Below are positions 9,507-18,255 of a DNA stretch of 42,839 nt, piece by piece; positions within the stretch are counted from its first letter, which is position 1, and every line of letters begins with the position of its first letter. Origin of the DNA: an uncultured Acidobacteriia bacterium (GTDB taxonomy: Bacteria > Acidobacteriota > Terriglobia > Bryobacterales > Bryobacteraceae); NCBI GenBank assembly GCA_903881085.1, contig CAIRSA010000379.1:1-42839 (forward strand), given 5' to 3'. The translations under genes and the position numbers were made by a program. The notes below the pieces were generated by a model. That model saw only the letters and a list, made by a program, of their open reading frames with translations, was not told the DNA's origin and ran no database searches.

Positions 9507-9540
9507 TTCAACCGGCCGCATCAAGAGGAAGCCGGTTGAA
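9507..9540 (-). promoter_or_regulatory. Leader hairpin with loop complementary to the RBS
   Basis: Perfect 10-bp arms (TTCAACCGGC 9507-9516 and GCCGGTTGAA 9531-9540) enclose a 14-base loop in the predicted leader of receptor 2. Read on the minus strand, the loop contains TTCCTC, the exact complement of GAGGAA at the ribosome binding site just before ATG 9482. A pseudoknot could therefore close the binding site. The hairpin is seen in the sequence; the regulatory role is inference. Confidence 0.5.
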
Positions 9541-9562
9541 CAAAAAGGACCCAACTGTCTTT

Positions 9563-9568
9563 AGTATA
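9563..9568 (-). promoter_or_regulatory. Putative -10 box of receptor 2
   Basis: TATACT on the minus strand, giving a predicted leader of about 75 bases that includes the hairpin at 9507-9540. No clear -35 box stands at the usual distance. Confidence 0.35.
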
Positions 9569-10211
9569 CAGCCGTAACGTGCAAGCGATCGATACCAATT
9601 GGGCAATAGTGCCGACGCGTTGCCCATGCCAGTTCGCCGCTGACGCTTCTTGTTTAAAACCTTTCTTGGACCTGGAAATCGGCACAAACCTTGTGGACAT
9701 CGAACTGTACATGTTGTAGCTTCGTATTCGCCCGGAGCCACGGGAGTGCTTATCCTCCATCGTTGTGGCAGGCCGTAGACCGGCCGTGGCGGGTCACCGT
9801 GAATTGAGGTTTATTTCTCCCGTTGTCACAATGCCTTAGCAGAATCGCCTGGAACTTCCCCAAACTGCCCTGTTAAGAATCATATTGGAGTAGCGAAAAC
9901 TACACCTGCGCGCACTCAACCGCGAGAATGCAAATAAGGAGAGGAAACCATGCTGTCCAGCACGAAAATCCGCAATCAGAAAAGATCAAAACCTGAGCAA
10001 AAGCTGAGGGCACAGCAACCCACTTCCAATCAATCAGATACACTGTTGAAAAAACACTATTTTATCGCTTTTTCGCGTTTTTATTTCTCAGGTTTCACAT
10101 GCAAGAAATCGAAAACAAACAAAACCGCCATCCCATGCCTCCGCCGTTCTGCACACTTGCTGCATACGGGTTGTCCAATCTCGCTTATGTCTGGGATCGC
10201 TTGGTGGCGCG

Positions 10212-10300
10212 GACACTCGTGTCTGCCGCGTCCCGACTCCTCGGGACGCCTTGTTTGCAACACTGGGACAGGCCTCCTCGGCACGAGTGCCGAGGAGGCC
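10212..10300. repeat. Cluster of three short palindromes
   Basis: GACAC-tc-GTGTC (10212-10223), CGTCCCG-actcct-CGGGACG (10229-10248) and a perfect 14-bp inverted repeat with a two-base loop (10271-10284 and 10287-10300) follow one another. The arrangement resembles a dispersed, non-autonomous intergenic repeat. No transposase is adjacent. Confidence 0.65.
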
Positions 10301-10395
10301 GTCAGAAGTGCCTGCGCCACAAAACCGCCACTGTAAGCGACATTGTACGGGCTGTCCCCCGCCCACCCCTAAAACACAAAGCGGAACGGACCTCT

Positions 10396-10482
10396 ATCGC
10401 GCGGCGGCTGGGATTTGCGAACCGGCCATTGGCGAAGACGGTGTTCCGCTGCGGCGTAGGGATCAGCCACGGCCAGGTGCCG
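10396..10482 (+). pseudogene. Relic of a TonB-dependent receptor gene
   Basis: These 87 bases match 3840-3926 inside receptor 1 at about 79 positions (eight differences by eye). The frame is kept: it reads RRLGFANRPLAKTVFRCGVG where receptor 1 has PRLGFAYRPLAKTVFRGGVG. Outside these limits the match ends sharply on both sides. It is too short to work and is probably a fragment left by deletion or recombination between receptor paralogues. Confidence 0.8.
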
Positions 10483-10681
10483 GCGGATCGGTTGCTTTGC
10501 AAAGCCCGGCCGGCGTATTTGAACCGGCTGTTTCGCAACGGCTGCGACGGTACCTCTGAGGACGTGACCGCTGGGTCGGGACTCGCTCTGCTGCCGGAGC
10601 GCGAGAACCGCCAGGGCCATGCCACTTCCGCGGATAATGAAAACACGCATAGAGGCAATGGTTGAAAATACGATTTCGGAA

Positions 10682-10734
10682 CAGGAACTCACTGTTGCAA
10701 CATGCCGCAACCGGCAGTGGCCGGGCAGCCAAGC
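10682..10734 (+). repeat. Noncoding repeat, copy B
   Basis: Second copy of the repeat at 96-148, the first 25 bases differing at a single position. It lies about 40 bases upstream of the putative receptor 3 promoter, so it may be a binding site or an ancestral receptor-promoter segment. Confidence 0.7.
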
Positions 10735-10775
10735 TTTTGATTTCACATCACGATACCATTGCAAGTACAGCCCCA

Positions 10776-10805
10776 TTGACAGACACTGAGTTATACGGCG
10801 ACAAT
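10776..10805 (+). promoter_or_regulatory. Putative sigma-70 promoter of receptor 3
   Basis: A perfect TTGACA (10776-10781) is followed after 18 bases by GACAAT (10800-10805, four of six matches). The predicted leader of about 37 bases carries TAGGAG (10839-10844) before ATG 10850. A TACCATT motif overlaps the expected start site. Confidence 0.45.
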
Positions 10806-10849
10806 ACCATTAAAGATGTTGTTGTCTTTTTCGCAACCTAGGAGTTACC

Positions 10850-13771
10850 ATGCTTCGTACGCGCATCTGCTTATTAGCCACATTCTTCCTCGCTTTTGCA
10901 GTTTCCGCTCTTTCCCAGGGCAATCCGACTGGAACCATCTCAGGTCATGTCACTGATCCGGGCGGACTGTCTATGCCTGATGTCCGCATCAGCGTTTCTT
11001 CACCAGTCCTACAGGGTGTGCGCACCGCCGTGACATCGGCGAACGGCGACTACATCGTACCGTTCCTGCCGCCCGGCGAATACAAAGTGAAGTTGGACCA
11101 CGACGGTTTTGCTCCCATGGAAATGTCCATCAGCCTGAAAATGGCCGATTCGCAGCCGTTGAATGTGCAGATGGCGGTCAATACAATAGCCACCAAGCTA
11201 ACCGTGACCGAGTCGAGCGATGTGACCAGCACTTTGACGGTGGCAAGCACCGTGATGGCATCGAGCATCGAAAACATTCCGCTGGGACGAACGCTTGAAG
11301 CCGCCACGTTGCTGTCGCCCTCGGCGATCGATAATGGCCCGGGCGGCAACACCATGATCTCTGGCGCGCTCTCCTACGACAACTTGTACATGGTGAACGG
11401 CGTCGGCGTGAACGAAAACCAGAGTCAACAGCCGCGCACACTCTACATCGAGGACGCCATCCAGGAGACCAAGGTTTCGAGCGGCAATATCTCTGCCGAG
11501 TATGGGCGATTTCAGGGCGGCGTCATCAACATGATCACCAAGTCGGGCGGCAACGACTATCATGGGTCGTTCCGCACCACGTTCACCAACGATGCGTGGC
11601 GCGCGCTGACGCCTTATCCCGGCGATCAGAACCTGGACACCTTGGTGCCGGCCTATGAGATGACGTTCGGCGGGCCCATCATCAAGGACAAGCTGTGGTT
11701 CTTCGGAGCCGGCCGGTTTCAAACCAACTCGACTAATAACACCGCGCCTTATACGGGCTTCAATTACACCAAGGATGTGAAGGACCGCCGCGGAGAAGGC
11801 AAAGTCACCTACAGCTTCAACCCGAAGAATACAGCACACGTGTCTTATCTGAAAAAGACCACCGCTACCGGCAACAACAGCTTCAGCACGATCATGGACG
11901 CCGCCAGTCTGTACAACGACAACGTCGACGAATCGCTTGTCGCGGCCAACTACACGTCTGTGTTGAAGAGCAACCTGTTCTTCGAAGGCCAGTACTCCGC
12001 CCGCAAGATGGACTGGAATGGACGCGGGTCGAGCTTCATGGATCTGCTAAAAGGGACGCCCATTTGGGACCGTTCGCGCGGCCAGGCGCGCTTCAACGCA
12101 CCTACCTATTGCGCAGTCTGCCCGGATGCGGTCAACCTCATGAACAACTGGGACGCATATGGCAAGCTGAACTACTTCCTTTCGACCAGCCGTTTCGGCT
12201 CGCACAACATCGTGGGCGGCTTCGATGTTTTTACGGAAATGCGGAAGAACAACCAGAATTCGTCAGCCAGCAACTTCCGGGTGCAAGCAACCGGTTCGAT
12301 CATCGATGGGCAGAACATTTACCCCATATTCAAGTCGGGCACCACGACCTACGTGGAATGGCTGCCTGTGTTCACGCCGACGGTGGGCAACGACCTGAAA
12401 ACCTACTCCGGCTTCATCAACGACGCGTGGCGCATGAACAAACGGCTCAGCCTCAATCTCGGGCTGCGCATCGATAAGAACACCACCAGCGACCAGGGCG
12501 GCGCCACGGTGGGAAATGCCACCTCGTTGAGCCCCCGGGTGGGTGCGGCATTTGATATGAAAGGCGACGGGAAATGGGTTGCCAACTTCGGCTTCGCGCG
12601 TTACGTGGGGATGTTCGTCACGCAGGTTGCCGACGCGGCCTCGGCGGCCGGGCGTCAGGCATCGTACAGCTTTTACTATGCCGGTCCCGATGTGAACGCC
12701 GCGGCGAAGGGGCCATACCTCAATTCCCAAGACGCGCTGAAGATCCTCTTCGACTGGTTCAACGCCAATGGCGGCACCACCCGCACTCCGCGTACGCAGC
12801 CAACGATTCCAGGCGTGAACACCGCCGTCGACCCCGGCATCAAATCGGCGAGCACCTATGAAACCACCGGCGGCGTTGCCCACGATTTGGGGAGCAAGGG
12901 CTCGTTGCGCGTAGACTACATTTATCGCAAGTTCGGCAACATCTACGGCGATTTCGTCAACATGTCGACCGGCGTGGTGAAAGACGCGCGAAGCGGCCAA
13001 CAGTTCAACCTGGATGTTGTGAACAACACAGATAAGGTTAGCCGTGACTACAAGGGTCTGAGCACTCAAGCCACTTACAGGCCGATGCGGAACCTTTTGG
13101 TCAGCGGCAACTGGATGTTCGCTTATTCTCGCGGCAACGTGGAGGCCGAGGATGCCACCAACATCGTGGTGCGCGCCAGTCCTGACCAATACCCCGAGTA
13201 CCGGCAGCAGAGTTGGAACTCGCCGGTAGGCTATCTCAACGGCGATCAGCGGAACAAGGTGCGCATCTGGAGTTCTTACGACCTGCCCGTCATGAAAGAG
13301 GCCGGCGCGTTAGTTCTTGGCCTGATGCAACGCTACGATTCCGGCAGGCCGTACGATAACACTATCTCGATCGATCCCCGGCCCTACGTCACCAACCCGG
13401 GATATCTGATCCCTCCATCCACGGTCACTTACTTCATCAGCGGGCGAGGTGCTTATCGCTTCGACGGATCTTTCCGCACCGATGCTTCGCTTTCCTGGAC
13501 GCGCCACGTGCGCATTCCAAAGGTCGCCAACGCCCACATTTTCGCTCGCGCGGTTGTCAACAACGTGTTCAACAACCTCCGCATGACCAGTTTTAACACG
13601 ACGCTCATCAGTAGGACGGGCGATACGACGCTGGCGGCTTTCAACCCGTTCACAACCGCGCCTGCTGAGGGCGTGAATTGGAAGAAGGGTCCGGCGTTCG
13701 GCCAACCGGTAAGCCCCAACAGTTATCAGTCACCCCGTGAGTTCAACGTCTCAGTGGGACTGCGCTTCTGA
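10850..13771 (+). CDS. Oar-like TonB-dependent receptor 3
   Basis: This 973-residue outer-membrane receptor is shorter than its two neighbours. It has a signal peptide (about residues 1-23, ending LSQG), a carboxypeptidase-regulatory-like domain (about 26-115), a plug domain including EYGRFQGGVINMITKSGGND, and a barrel ending in EFNVSVGLRF. TAGGAG five bases before the ATG supports the start. The next gene, an exported or membrane hydrolase, starts one base after its stop, so the two are probably co-transcribed; the receptor may import what the hydrolase processes. The substrate is unknown. Confidence 0.92.
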   Translation: MLRTRICLLATFFLAFAVSALSQGNPTGTISGHVTDPGGLSMPDVRISVSSPVLQGVRTAVTSANGDYIVPFLPPGEYKVKLDHDGFAPMEMSISLKMADSQPLNVQMAVNTIATKLTVTESSDVTSTLTVASTVMASSIENIPLGRTLEAATLLSPSAIDNGPGGNTMISGALSYDNLYMVNGVGVNENQSQQPRTLYIEDAIQETKVSSGNISAEYGRFQGGVINMITKSGGNDYHGSFRTTFTNDAWRALTPYPGDQNLDTLVPAYEMTFGGPIIKDKLWFFGAGRFQTNSTNNTAPYTGFNYTKDVKDRRGEGKVTYSFNPKNTAHVSYLKKTTATGNNSFSTIMDAASLYNDNVDESLVAANYTSVLKSNLFFEGQYSARKMDWNGRGSSFMDLLKGTPIWDRSRGQARFNAPTYCAVCPDAVNLMNNWDAYGKLNYFLSTSRFGSHNIVGGFDVFTEMRKNNQNSSASNFRVQATGSIIDGQNIYPIFKSGTTTYVEWLPVFTPTVGNDLKTYSGFINDAWRMNKRLSLNLGLRIDKNTTSDQGGATVGNATSLSPRVGAAFDMKGDGKWVANFGFARYVGMFVTQVADAASAAGRQASYSFYYAGPDVNAAAKGPYLNSQDALKILFDWFNANGGTTRTPRTQPTIPGVNTAVDPGIKSASTYETTGGVAHDLGSKGSLRVDYIYRKFGNIYGDFVNMSTGVVKDARSGQQFNLDVVNNTDKVSRDYKGLSTQATYRPMRNLLVSGNWMFAYSRGNVEAEDATNIVVRASPDQYPEYRQQSWNSPVGYLNGDQRNKVRIWSSYDLPVMKEAGALVLGLMQRYDSGRPYDNTISIDPRPYVTNPGYLIPPSTVTYFISGRGAYRFDGSFRTDASLSWTRHVRIPKVANAHIFARAVVNNVFNNLRMTSFNTTLISRTGDTTLAAFNPFTTAPAEGVNWKKGPAFGQPVSPNSYQSPREFNVSVGLRF

Positions 13772-13772
13772 C

Positions 13773-15638
13773 ATGGTCCGAATGAATAGCGTTCGCCAGT
13801 TAACTGGCTCGCTCGGATTGATCCTTCTCGGTGCCGCCGGCGCGTACCTGATAAAGACCGCTGGTGGATCCGTTGATGTCGTGGGCATCAAAATTCCGAC
13901 GCAGAACGGGCAGTGGATCACCGCCGATCTGTTCAGGCCGAAGACGGCGACCGCCGAAAATCCAGCTCCGGTAATCGTCGTTTGTCCGGGCTTCGAGCGA
14001 AGCAAAGAGGCGCTCGACAGTTACTCCATCGAACTGGCGCGCCGCGGAATGGTTGTCGTTACCATCGATCCCTACAATCAGGGCGCATCCAGTTCGACGA
14101 AAGAAAAGCGATCGGCCACCGTGGAAGGCTATGGTGTCATCCCGATGGTGGAGTACATCTTCAGCACACCGAACCTGAACTACATCGACAAGTCGAAGAT
14201 CGGCGCCGTCGGCTACTCGGCAGGTGGAAACGCCGTACTGCAGGCTGCATCGCATTTCGGCGGACGGCGCAAGAAGGGTTCCTCCGCCCCCGCCGCCAGC
14301 AAGAGCACGCCGAGCAAACTGGCCGCTGTTTTCGTAGGCGGGTATGTGCTGACGCTGACCGACGCCGTGCTCGCCTCCGTCCGCTCCAATGTCGGGATGG
14401 ATTATGCGTTCTACGACGAGGGTTCGTTCCGCAACGAACTCCACAATGCCGACATGCGCAAGGCACCGGAAGCCCTGCGGCTGGTCAATACCATTTTCGA
14501 AGAGGACCACGCAATCGCAGAAGTGGAGATCGGCAAAGTCTATGGCGACGCAGCGAGTCGCACCCTGCGAGTGGTCCACAATACGCGCAACCTGCATCCG
14601 TTTCTGCCCTATGATCGTGAGTCGATCGGGCACATCGTCGATTTCTTTACCGGCGTTTTCGAAGTGAAGCAGCCGCTGCCGGCATGGAACCAGACCTGGT
14701 TGTACAAGGAACTGTTCACGTTCATCTCGCTGGTGGGCGGGCTGCTCCTGCTTGTTCCATGCGCGGCGTTGCTCATGCGCCTGCCGGTGTTTTCGACCCT
14801 GGCGCAGCCGCTTCCTCCGCCATTGCCAGCGCCCTCGTCGCGCGGGCGGATCCTGTTCTGGTCGATGTTCACGTTCTCAGCGTTGCTCGCCTGCTATCTG
14901 TTCGTGCCGATGGTTCGCGCCACTTTTGCCGTGTTCCCGGCGGCAAGCCAGTCGCAGCAGACGTGGTGGTTTCCGCAGCGGATCAACAACGCGATTCTGC
15001 TGTGGGCCGTCGCTAATGGCACCATCGGGCTGGCTGCGTTCTGGCTTTCTTTCCGCTTTCACGGCAGGAAAAACGGCGTCACTGCGGATATGCTTGGGCT
15101 CCGTACGAGCGCCGGCGAACTCCTGCGGACGCTCGGCCTTGCGCTTAGTGTCTGCGCAGCTTTCTATGCCGTGCTGTTTGCGTCTTACGCCGTGTTTCAC
15201 GTGGACTTCCGATTCTTCTTTGTGTCCGCGGCGGCATCATTCCCTACGGATATGTTCCTTGTCGCGCTCGAATACCTTCCGTTGTTCTTCATTTTCTACT
15301 TCGCCAATTCCATTCGCGTGAATTCGGCGAGCCGGTTTGAAGGACAGAAGGAGTGGGTCAGTATGCTAATCATGGGCTTAGGCAATTCGGTGGGCCTGAT
15401 GCTGATCCTGGCTGTCCAATATCAGAGCTTTGTGCGCACGGGCACGGTGTTCTGGACTACGGAATGGCTTTTCGCCAACCTGTTGTTCGGCGTCATCCCG
15501 ATGATGTTCGTGCTGCCATATTTCAATCGCTACTTTTTCAGGGTGACAGGAAAAGTGTACCTGGGGCCGATGGTCACCTGCCTGGTGTTCGTGCTGATGA
15601 TGCTGACCAACAACGTCTGCTACATTCCGCGGAGTTAA
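13773..15638 (+). CDS. Alpha/beta hydrolase joined to a polytopic membrane domain
   Basis: The 621-residue product starts with a membrane anchor (about residues 10-28). An alpha/beta-hydrolase domain follows (about 35-295), with nucleophile motif G-Y-S-A-G around Ser149, an upstream acidic VTIDPYNQGAS segment as in dienelactone-hydrolase-like enzymes, and a candidate catalytic His in RNLHPFLPYD. The rest (about 310-621) is a string of roughly seven hydrophobic segments. The start was put at ATG 13773, one base after the receptor 3 stop; ATG 13782 is an alternative, and neither has a strong ribosome binding site. Close coupling to receptor 3 suggests ester cleavage of an imported compound at the inner membrane. 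The exact reaction is unknown; the membrane half is not recognised. Confidence 0.8.
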   Translation: MVRMNSVRQLTGSLGLILLGAAGAYLIKTAGGSVDVVGIKIPTQNGQWITADLFRPKTATAENPAPVIVVCPGFERSKEALDSYSIELARRGMVVVTIDPYNQGASSSTKEKRSATVEGYGVIPMVEYIFSTPNLNYIDKSKIGAVGYSAGGNAVLQAASHFGGRRKKGSSAPAASKSTPSKLAAVFVGGYVLTLTDAVLASVRSNVGMDYAFYDEGSFRNELHNADMRKAPEALRLVNTIFEEDHAIAEVEIGKVYGDAASRTLRVVHNTRNLHPFLPYDRESIGHIVDFFTGVFEVKQPLPAWNQTWLYKELFTFISLVGGLLLLVPCAALLMRLPVFSTLAQPLPPPLPAPSSRGRILFWSMFTFSALLACYLFVPMVRATFAVFPAASQSQQTWWFPQRINNAILLWAVANGTIGLAAFWLSFRFHGRKNGVTADMLGLRTSAGELLRTLGLALSVCAAFYAVLFASYAVFHVDFRFFFVSAAASFPTDMFLVALEYLPLFFIFYFANSIRVNSASRFEGQKEWVSMLIMGLGNSVGLMLILAVQYQSFVRTGTVFWTTEWLFANLLFGVIPMMFVLPYFNRYFFRVTGKVYLGPMVTCLVFVLMMLTNNVCYIPRS

Positions 15639-15779
15639 CCGTTGACGTTTTCCTGTTCCGAAACCGTGCCAGTGCTTGAGCCGATGGCGTGGAAATGGAT
15701 CGGGTGTTCCGTGCGGACGGCGGAAGGTAGGCGATGGAGATTTAGGCGCCGGGTGGAACATCCCTTTTGGCGCGGGCGG

Positions 15780-16337
15780 TCATCGGGGTCCCCGTGGCAC
15801 CAAAGTTAACCGCTCCACCGCGACTCGCGCATTCTTGTCGCTGTCGGGACCGGCAGTCCGAAACGATAGCCGGATCGCGCGAACCAGTAGCCGTCGCGCC
15901 GCAGCCGGTATCTCAAACTCGAGCACTTCTGTCCGCTTCATCCCCATCAGATCTGTCCCGCCATTCTCAAACTTCCCCTCTGCCACCAACTGCATCGAGA
16001 CAAGCACAAGTGCATCCTCCGCAGCCAGCACTGCCACCAGCACTTTAGCGCAATTCGAAAGATCGATTGGCGGCTCAAAAGTCTGCACCGCTACCGTTTC
16101 CATCCGCCCGCCATTGGTGGTCGCATACCGATGCTCCAGGGGAGTTCCCATTTCTACTGACGCGCCGTCGGGCAATTTGCCGGAACTCTCTCGGAATAAC
16201 TGGTACTCGCCCGTGAACGACAGCTCAACCGATTTTGTGGGCGAAAACCAAGATCTCTTCACGGGCGCAATCAGCGTGGCCCTCGGACTCCGACCACACC
16301 GTGATCGCCTCGGCCACCACTCAGATCGCGAGCACAT
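15780..16337 (-). pseudogene. Hypothetical protein, probably the 3' part of a broken gene
   Basis: The frame codes for 185 residues. From about residue 22 on the composition looks like a real soluble domain, with stretches such as SVELSFTGEYQLFRES and EVLEFEIPAAARRLLVRAIR. The first 20 residues are rich in Arg, Cys and Trp and do not look natural. A short hydrophobic frame (16321-16482) overlaps its start by 17 bases in another frame. Together they look like one membrane-anchored protein split by a stop codon and a frameshift. The alternative is two overlapping intact genes. The family is not recognised. A plus-strand frame across the same bases is poorer in composition. Confidence 0.5.
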
Positions 16338-16482
16338 ACATCAAAGCCAGCGGGATCAGGAGCAACCACTGCGGATCCCAGACTGTAAATGCCCCAAGCA
16401 CACCTCCGCATACTATATAGCGCTTTAACGCCGAATGACCTTGCGCGATTGCGTCGAGTTGTTGGTGTTGGAAACGCAGCAC
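16321..16482 (-). pseudogene. Short membrane-segment frame, 5' part of the same locus
   Basis: A GTG at 16482 opens 53 codons ending at TGA 16321. A cytoplasmic-looking start is followed by about 30 hydrophobic residues (CGGVLGAFTVWDPQWLLLIP and onwards) ending LMYVLAI. Reading past the TGA gives VVAEAITVWSESEGH before the frame must shift to meet the next domain. This supports a gene with two lesions, though sequencing error cannot be excluded. Confidence 0.4.
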
Positions 16483-16531
16483 GCAGGCAGCACAACATCG
16501 CCGATTCGGCTTCGAGTAAATATTTTAGAGA

Positions 16532-17590
16532 TTGAGGCAAAATTCGAGCGCCGCTTGCGCCTGTCTAAATGTGCACTCTAAAGATTCCCTGGACGTCATC
16601 AGTAATGTTCAGCCATTCCGCACGCCTACAGCTTGGCGCCGCCACGCCCTCGCAGGCCATGCGAGAACGCTTGGACCCTCGTTGCTTCAGCGCTTCTCCT
16701 CCTCAATGTCCAGTGAAGAGCGAGTGGTTGGGACCCGGGTAACGGACGCCGAATTCGGGACCGTTCAACTTAGCGGCATTTACGGAGAGACGCCAGGCGC
16801 CAGCACCTTGGCCATCGTCATCCATGGCCACGCCGGGAATGCCGGCAAGCCGTACTGCCATCGGGCGGCACTGGCGGCGAGGCTATGCGGGTTCTCGTCC
16901 CTGCGGATTTCCATGCGCGGCGCGGACTTGAAAGGCGAGGACATCTACCACGGCGGCCTCACCGGCGACATCGCCGCATTCGCAGCAGAGGAGCGCTTTT
17001 CACGATACCGGAACATCGTGCTAATAGGCTATTCGCTCGGCGGCCATGTAGCGATTCGCGCCGCCCTTGAGGAAATCGTTCCGCGCTTGCGTGCGATCGT
17101 TGCCATCTCTCCGCCGCTCGATATTCCTGGCGCTGTCGACGCGCTGGATTCCCCCGAACGCAGCCTCTACCGGCATTACATGCTGGCCGGAATGAGAAAA
17201 ATCCACGGTGCGGCAGCAGCCCGGAACCGCGCGCCGGAACCCGCACGGCTTGTGCGGATGGCGACCACGTTCCGGCGGATGGATGAGCTCACCGTGGTCC
17301 GCCGGTTTGGCTTCCGCGCTGTGGATCACTACTACGACGAAATCGACCTCAAGCACCGGCTGTCCGAGGTGCGCCCGCCCGTGCTCGTGGTGGCAAGCAA
17401 TCACGATCCGGTGATTCCCCCGGCGGTGATCCGCGGAGCGATCCGTGGAGCATCCCATTCCATCACAACGCGCTGGATCGACGGAGGCGGACACCTTTAT
17501 TTCCCGCGAAACATCGACCTCGGCTTCGGCGCGGCTCCTGCGGGGCTCGAACCGCAAATCATGAACTGGGCAAGGAGACAACTCGCATGA
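16532..17590 (+). CDS. YheT-like alpha/beta hydrolase
   Basis: An esterase or lipase-like enzyme of the YheT family is predicted. The block LAGHARTLGPSLLQRF matches the typical YheT start, where a conserved HxQT-like motif precedes the core. Then come AIVIHGHAGN (oxyanion region), the nucleophile elbow GYSLGG, a late Asp in ASNHDPVIPP and a His in GGGHLYFP: a complete Ser-Asp-His set in the expected order. The listed TTG start gives 352 residues; GTG 16571 or a later codon is as likely, since no ribosome binding site decides. Its stop overlaps the next start by four bases (ATGA), so it heads a three-gene operon with an acyltransferase and a radical SAM enzyme. The substrate is probably an acyl ester. 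Confidence 0.82.
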   Translation: MRQNSSAACACLNVHSKDSLDVISNVQPFRTPTAWRRHALAGHARTLGPSLLQRFSSSMSSEERVVGTRVTDAEFGTVQLSGIYGETPGASTLAIVIHGHAGNAGKPYCHRAALAARLCGFSSLRISMRGADLKGEDIYHGGLTGDIAAFAAEERFSRYRNIVLIGYSLGGHVAIRAALEEIVPRLRAIVAISPPLDIPGAVDALDSPERSLYRHYMLAGMRKIHGAAAARNRAPEPARLVRMATTFRRMDELTVVRRFGFRAVDHYYDEIDLKHRLSEVRPPVLVVASNHDPVIPPAVIRGAIRGASHSITTRWIDGGGHLYFPRNIDLGFGAAPAGLEPQIMNWARRQLA

Positions 17591-18255
17591 AAGACGCTTC
17601 ATTGCAGCGGCGTGTGCAGAGGTGGCTCACGGGCGCGATTCTCAGGCGTGCGCTGAAGGTGACGGTGGAAGGCCGCGAATACCTTCCCTCCGCAGGGCCG
17701 TACATCATGGTTTTCAATCACCTGCACATTAGTGATGGGATGCTTTTATGGAGCATATCGACGGCGTCCACGGTTTTCCTTTCCACCGACAAGTTCAGGA
17801 AGACGAATCCGCTGGTCCATACCTACCTGCGCGGCACCGGGGCATTGCTGATCAGGGAAGGGGTGGTGGATCGAAGGGCGATTCGCGAATCTCTAGCCGC
17901 CCTTGCGGCTGGAGGTTCCATCGCGATTGCCCCGGAAGGGCGCATCAGCAAGACAGGCGCATTATGCGAGGCCGAGCCGGGTGTGGCAAGTCTGATTTGC
18001 CATTCGCAGGCGCCGGTTGTGCCGGTGGCAATTTGGGGACAGCATCAGGCACATAAAATGTGGATGGCCGGCAAGCGGCCCGAAGTCACGATCCGTTTTG
18101 GAAGGCCGGTCCAGTTTGGCCGGATAGCCACTACCGGGCCCAACCTGCGAAGTCTGACAACGCAAGTGATGACCGAGGTGGCGCAGCTTCTTCCCCCCCA
18201 ATATCGCGGCGTATATAGCACGGAGACACGCGAGGAGATGAGTTTATGCGTATAG
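17587..18255 (+). CDS. PlsC-family 1-acylglycerol-3-phosphate acyltransferase-like
   Basis: This 222-residue protein carries the family signatures: the HX4D box in NHLHISD (about residue 45), which supplies the catalytic His and Asp, and the APEGRIS box (about 117), which binds phosphate. It probably moves a fatty acyl chain onto a lysophospholipid or another hydroxyl lipid at the inner face of the membrane. The length is normal for a short PlsC. It overlaps the hydrolase upstream by four bases and the radical SAM gene downstream by ten, so the three are translationally coupled. Whether it is the housekeeping enzyme or one for a special lipid is not known; the operon partners favour the latter. 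Confidence 0.87.
   Translation: MKDASLQRRVQRWLTGAILRRALKVTVEGREYLPSAGPYIMVFNHLHISDGMLLWSISTASTVFLSTDKFRKTNPLVHTYLRGTGALLIREGVVDRRAIRESLAALAAGGSIAIAPEGRISKTGALCEAEPGVASLICHSQAPVVPVAIWGQHQAHKMWMAGKRPEVTIRFGRPVQFGRIATTGPNLRSLTTQVMTEVAQLLPPQYRGVYSTETREEMSLCV

Larger units (their letters stand above)
9569..10849. other. 1.3-kb gene-poor stretch between receptors 2 and 3
   Basis: No full gene is convincing. The stretch contains a hairpin cluster (10212-10300), an 87-bp receptor relic (10396-10482), copy B of a noncoding repeat (10682-10734) and the receptor 3 promoter. An ATG at 9950 has a good GGAGAGG site upstream, but the frame runs through the repeat cluster without family features. This looks like a decayed region, perhaps once holding another receptor gene. 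Confidence 0.55.

Noticed and set aside
9508..9760. Two overlapping minus-strand frames upstream of receptor 2
   Set aside because: They cross the receptor 2 promoter and leader hairpin and show no coding pattern.
9950..10336. 128-codon plus-strand frame with a good GGAGAGG site before its ATG
   Set aside because: The frame runs through the palindrome cluster at 10212-10300, and its residues show no domain-like pattern. The site may be chance or the remains of a lost gene.
12263..13189. Long minus-strand frame of 308 codons inside receptor 3
   Set aside because: A shadow of the high-G+C receptor gene. It is rich in Arg, His and Val with no domain signature; the same applies to long opposite frames in receptor 1 and the co-polymerase gene.
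15676..16428. 250-codon plus-strand frame
   Set aside because: It lies opposite the better minus-strand frame (15780-16337). It is rich in Ser, Thr and Arg runs without hydrophobic core patterns.
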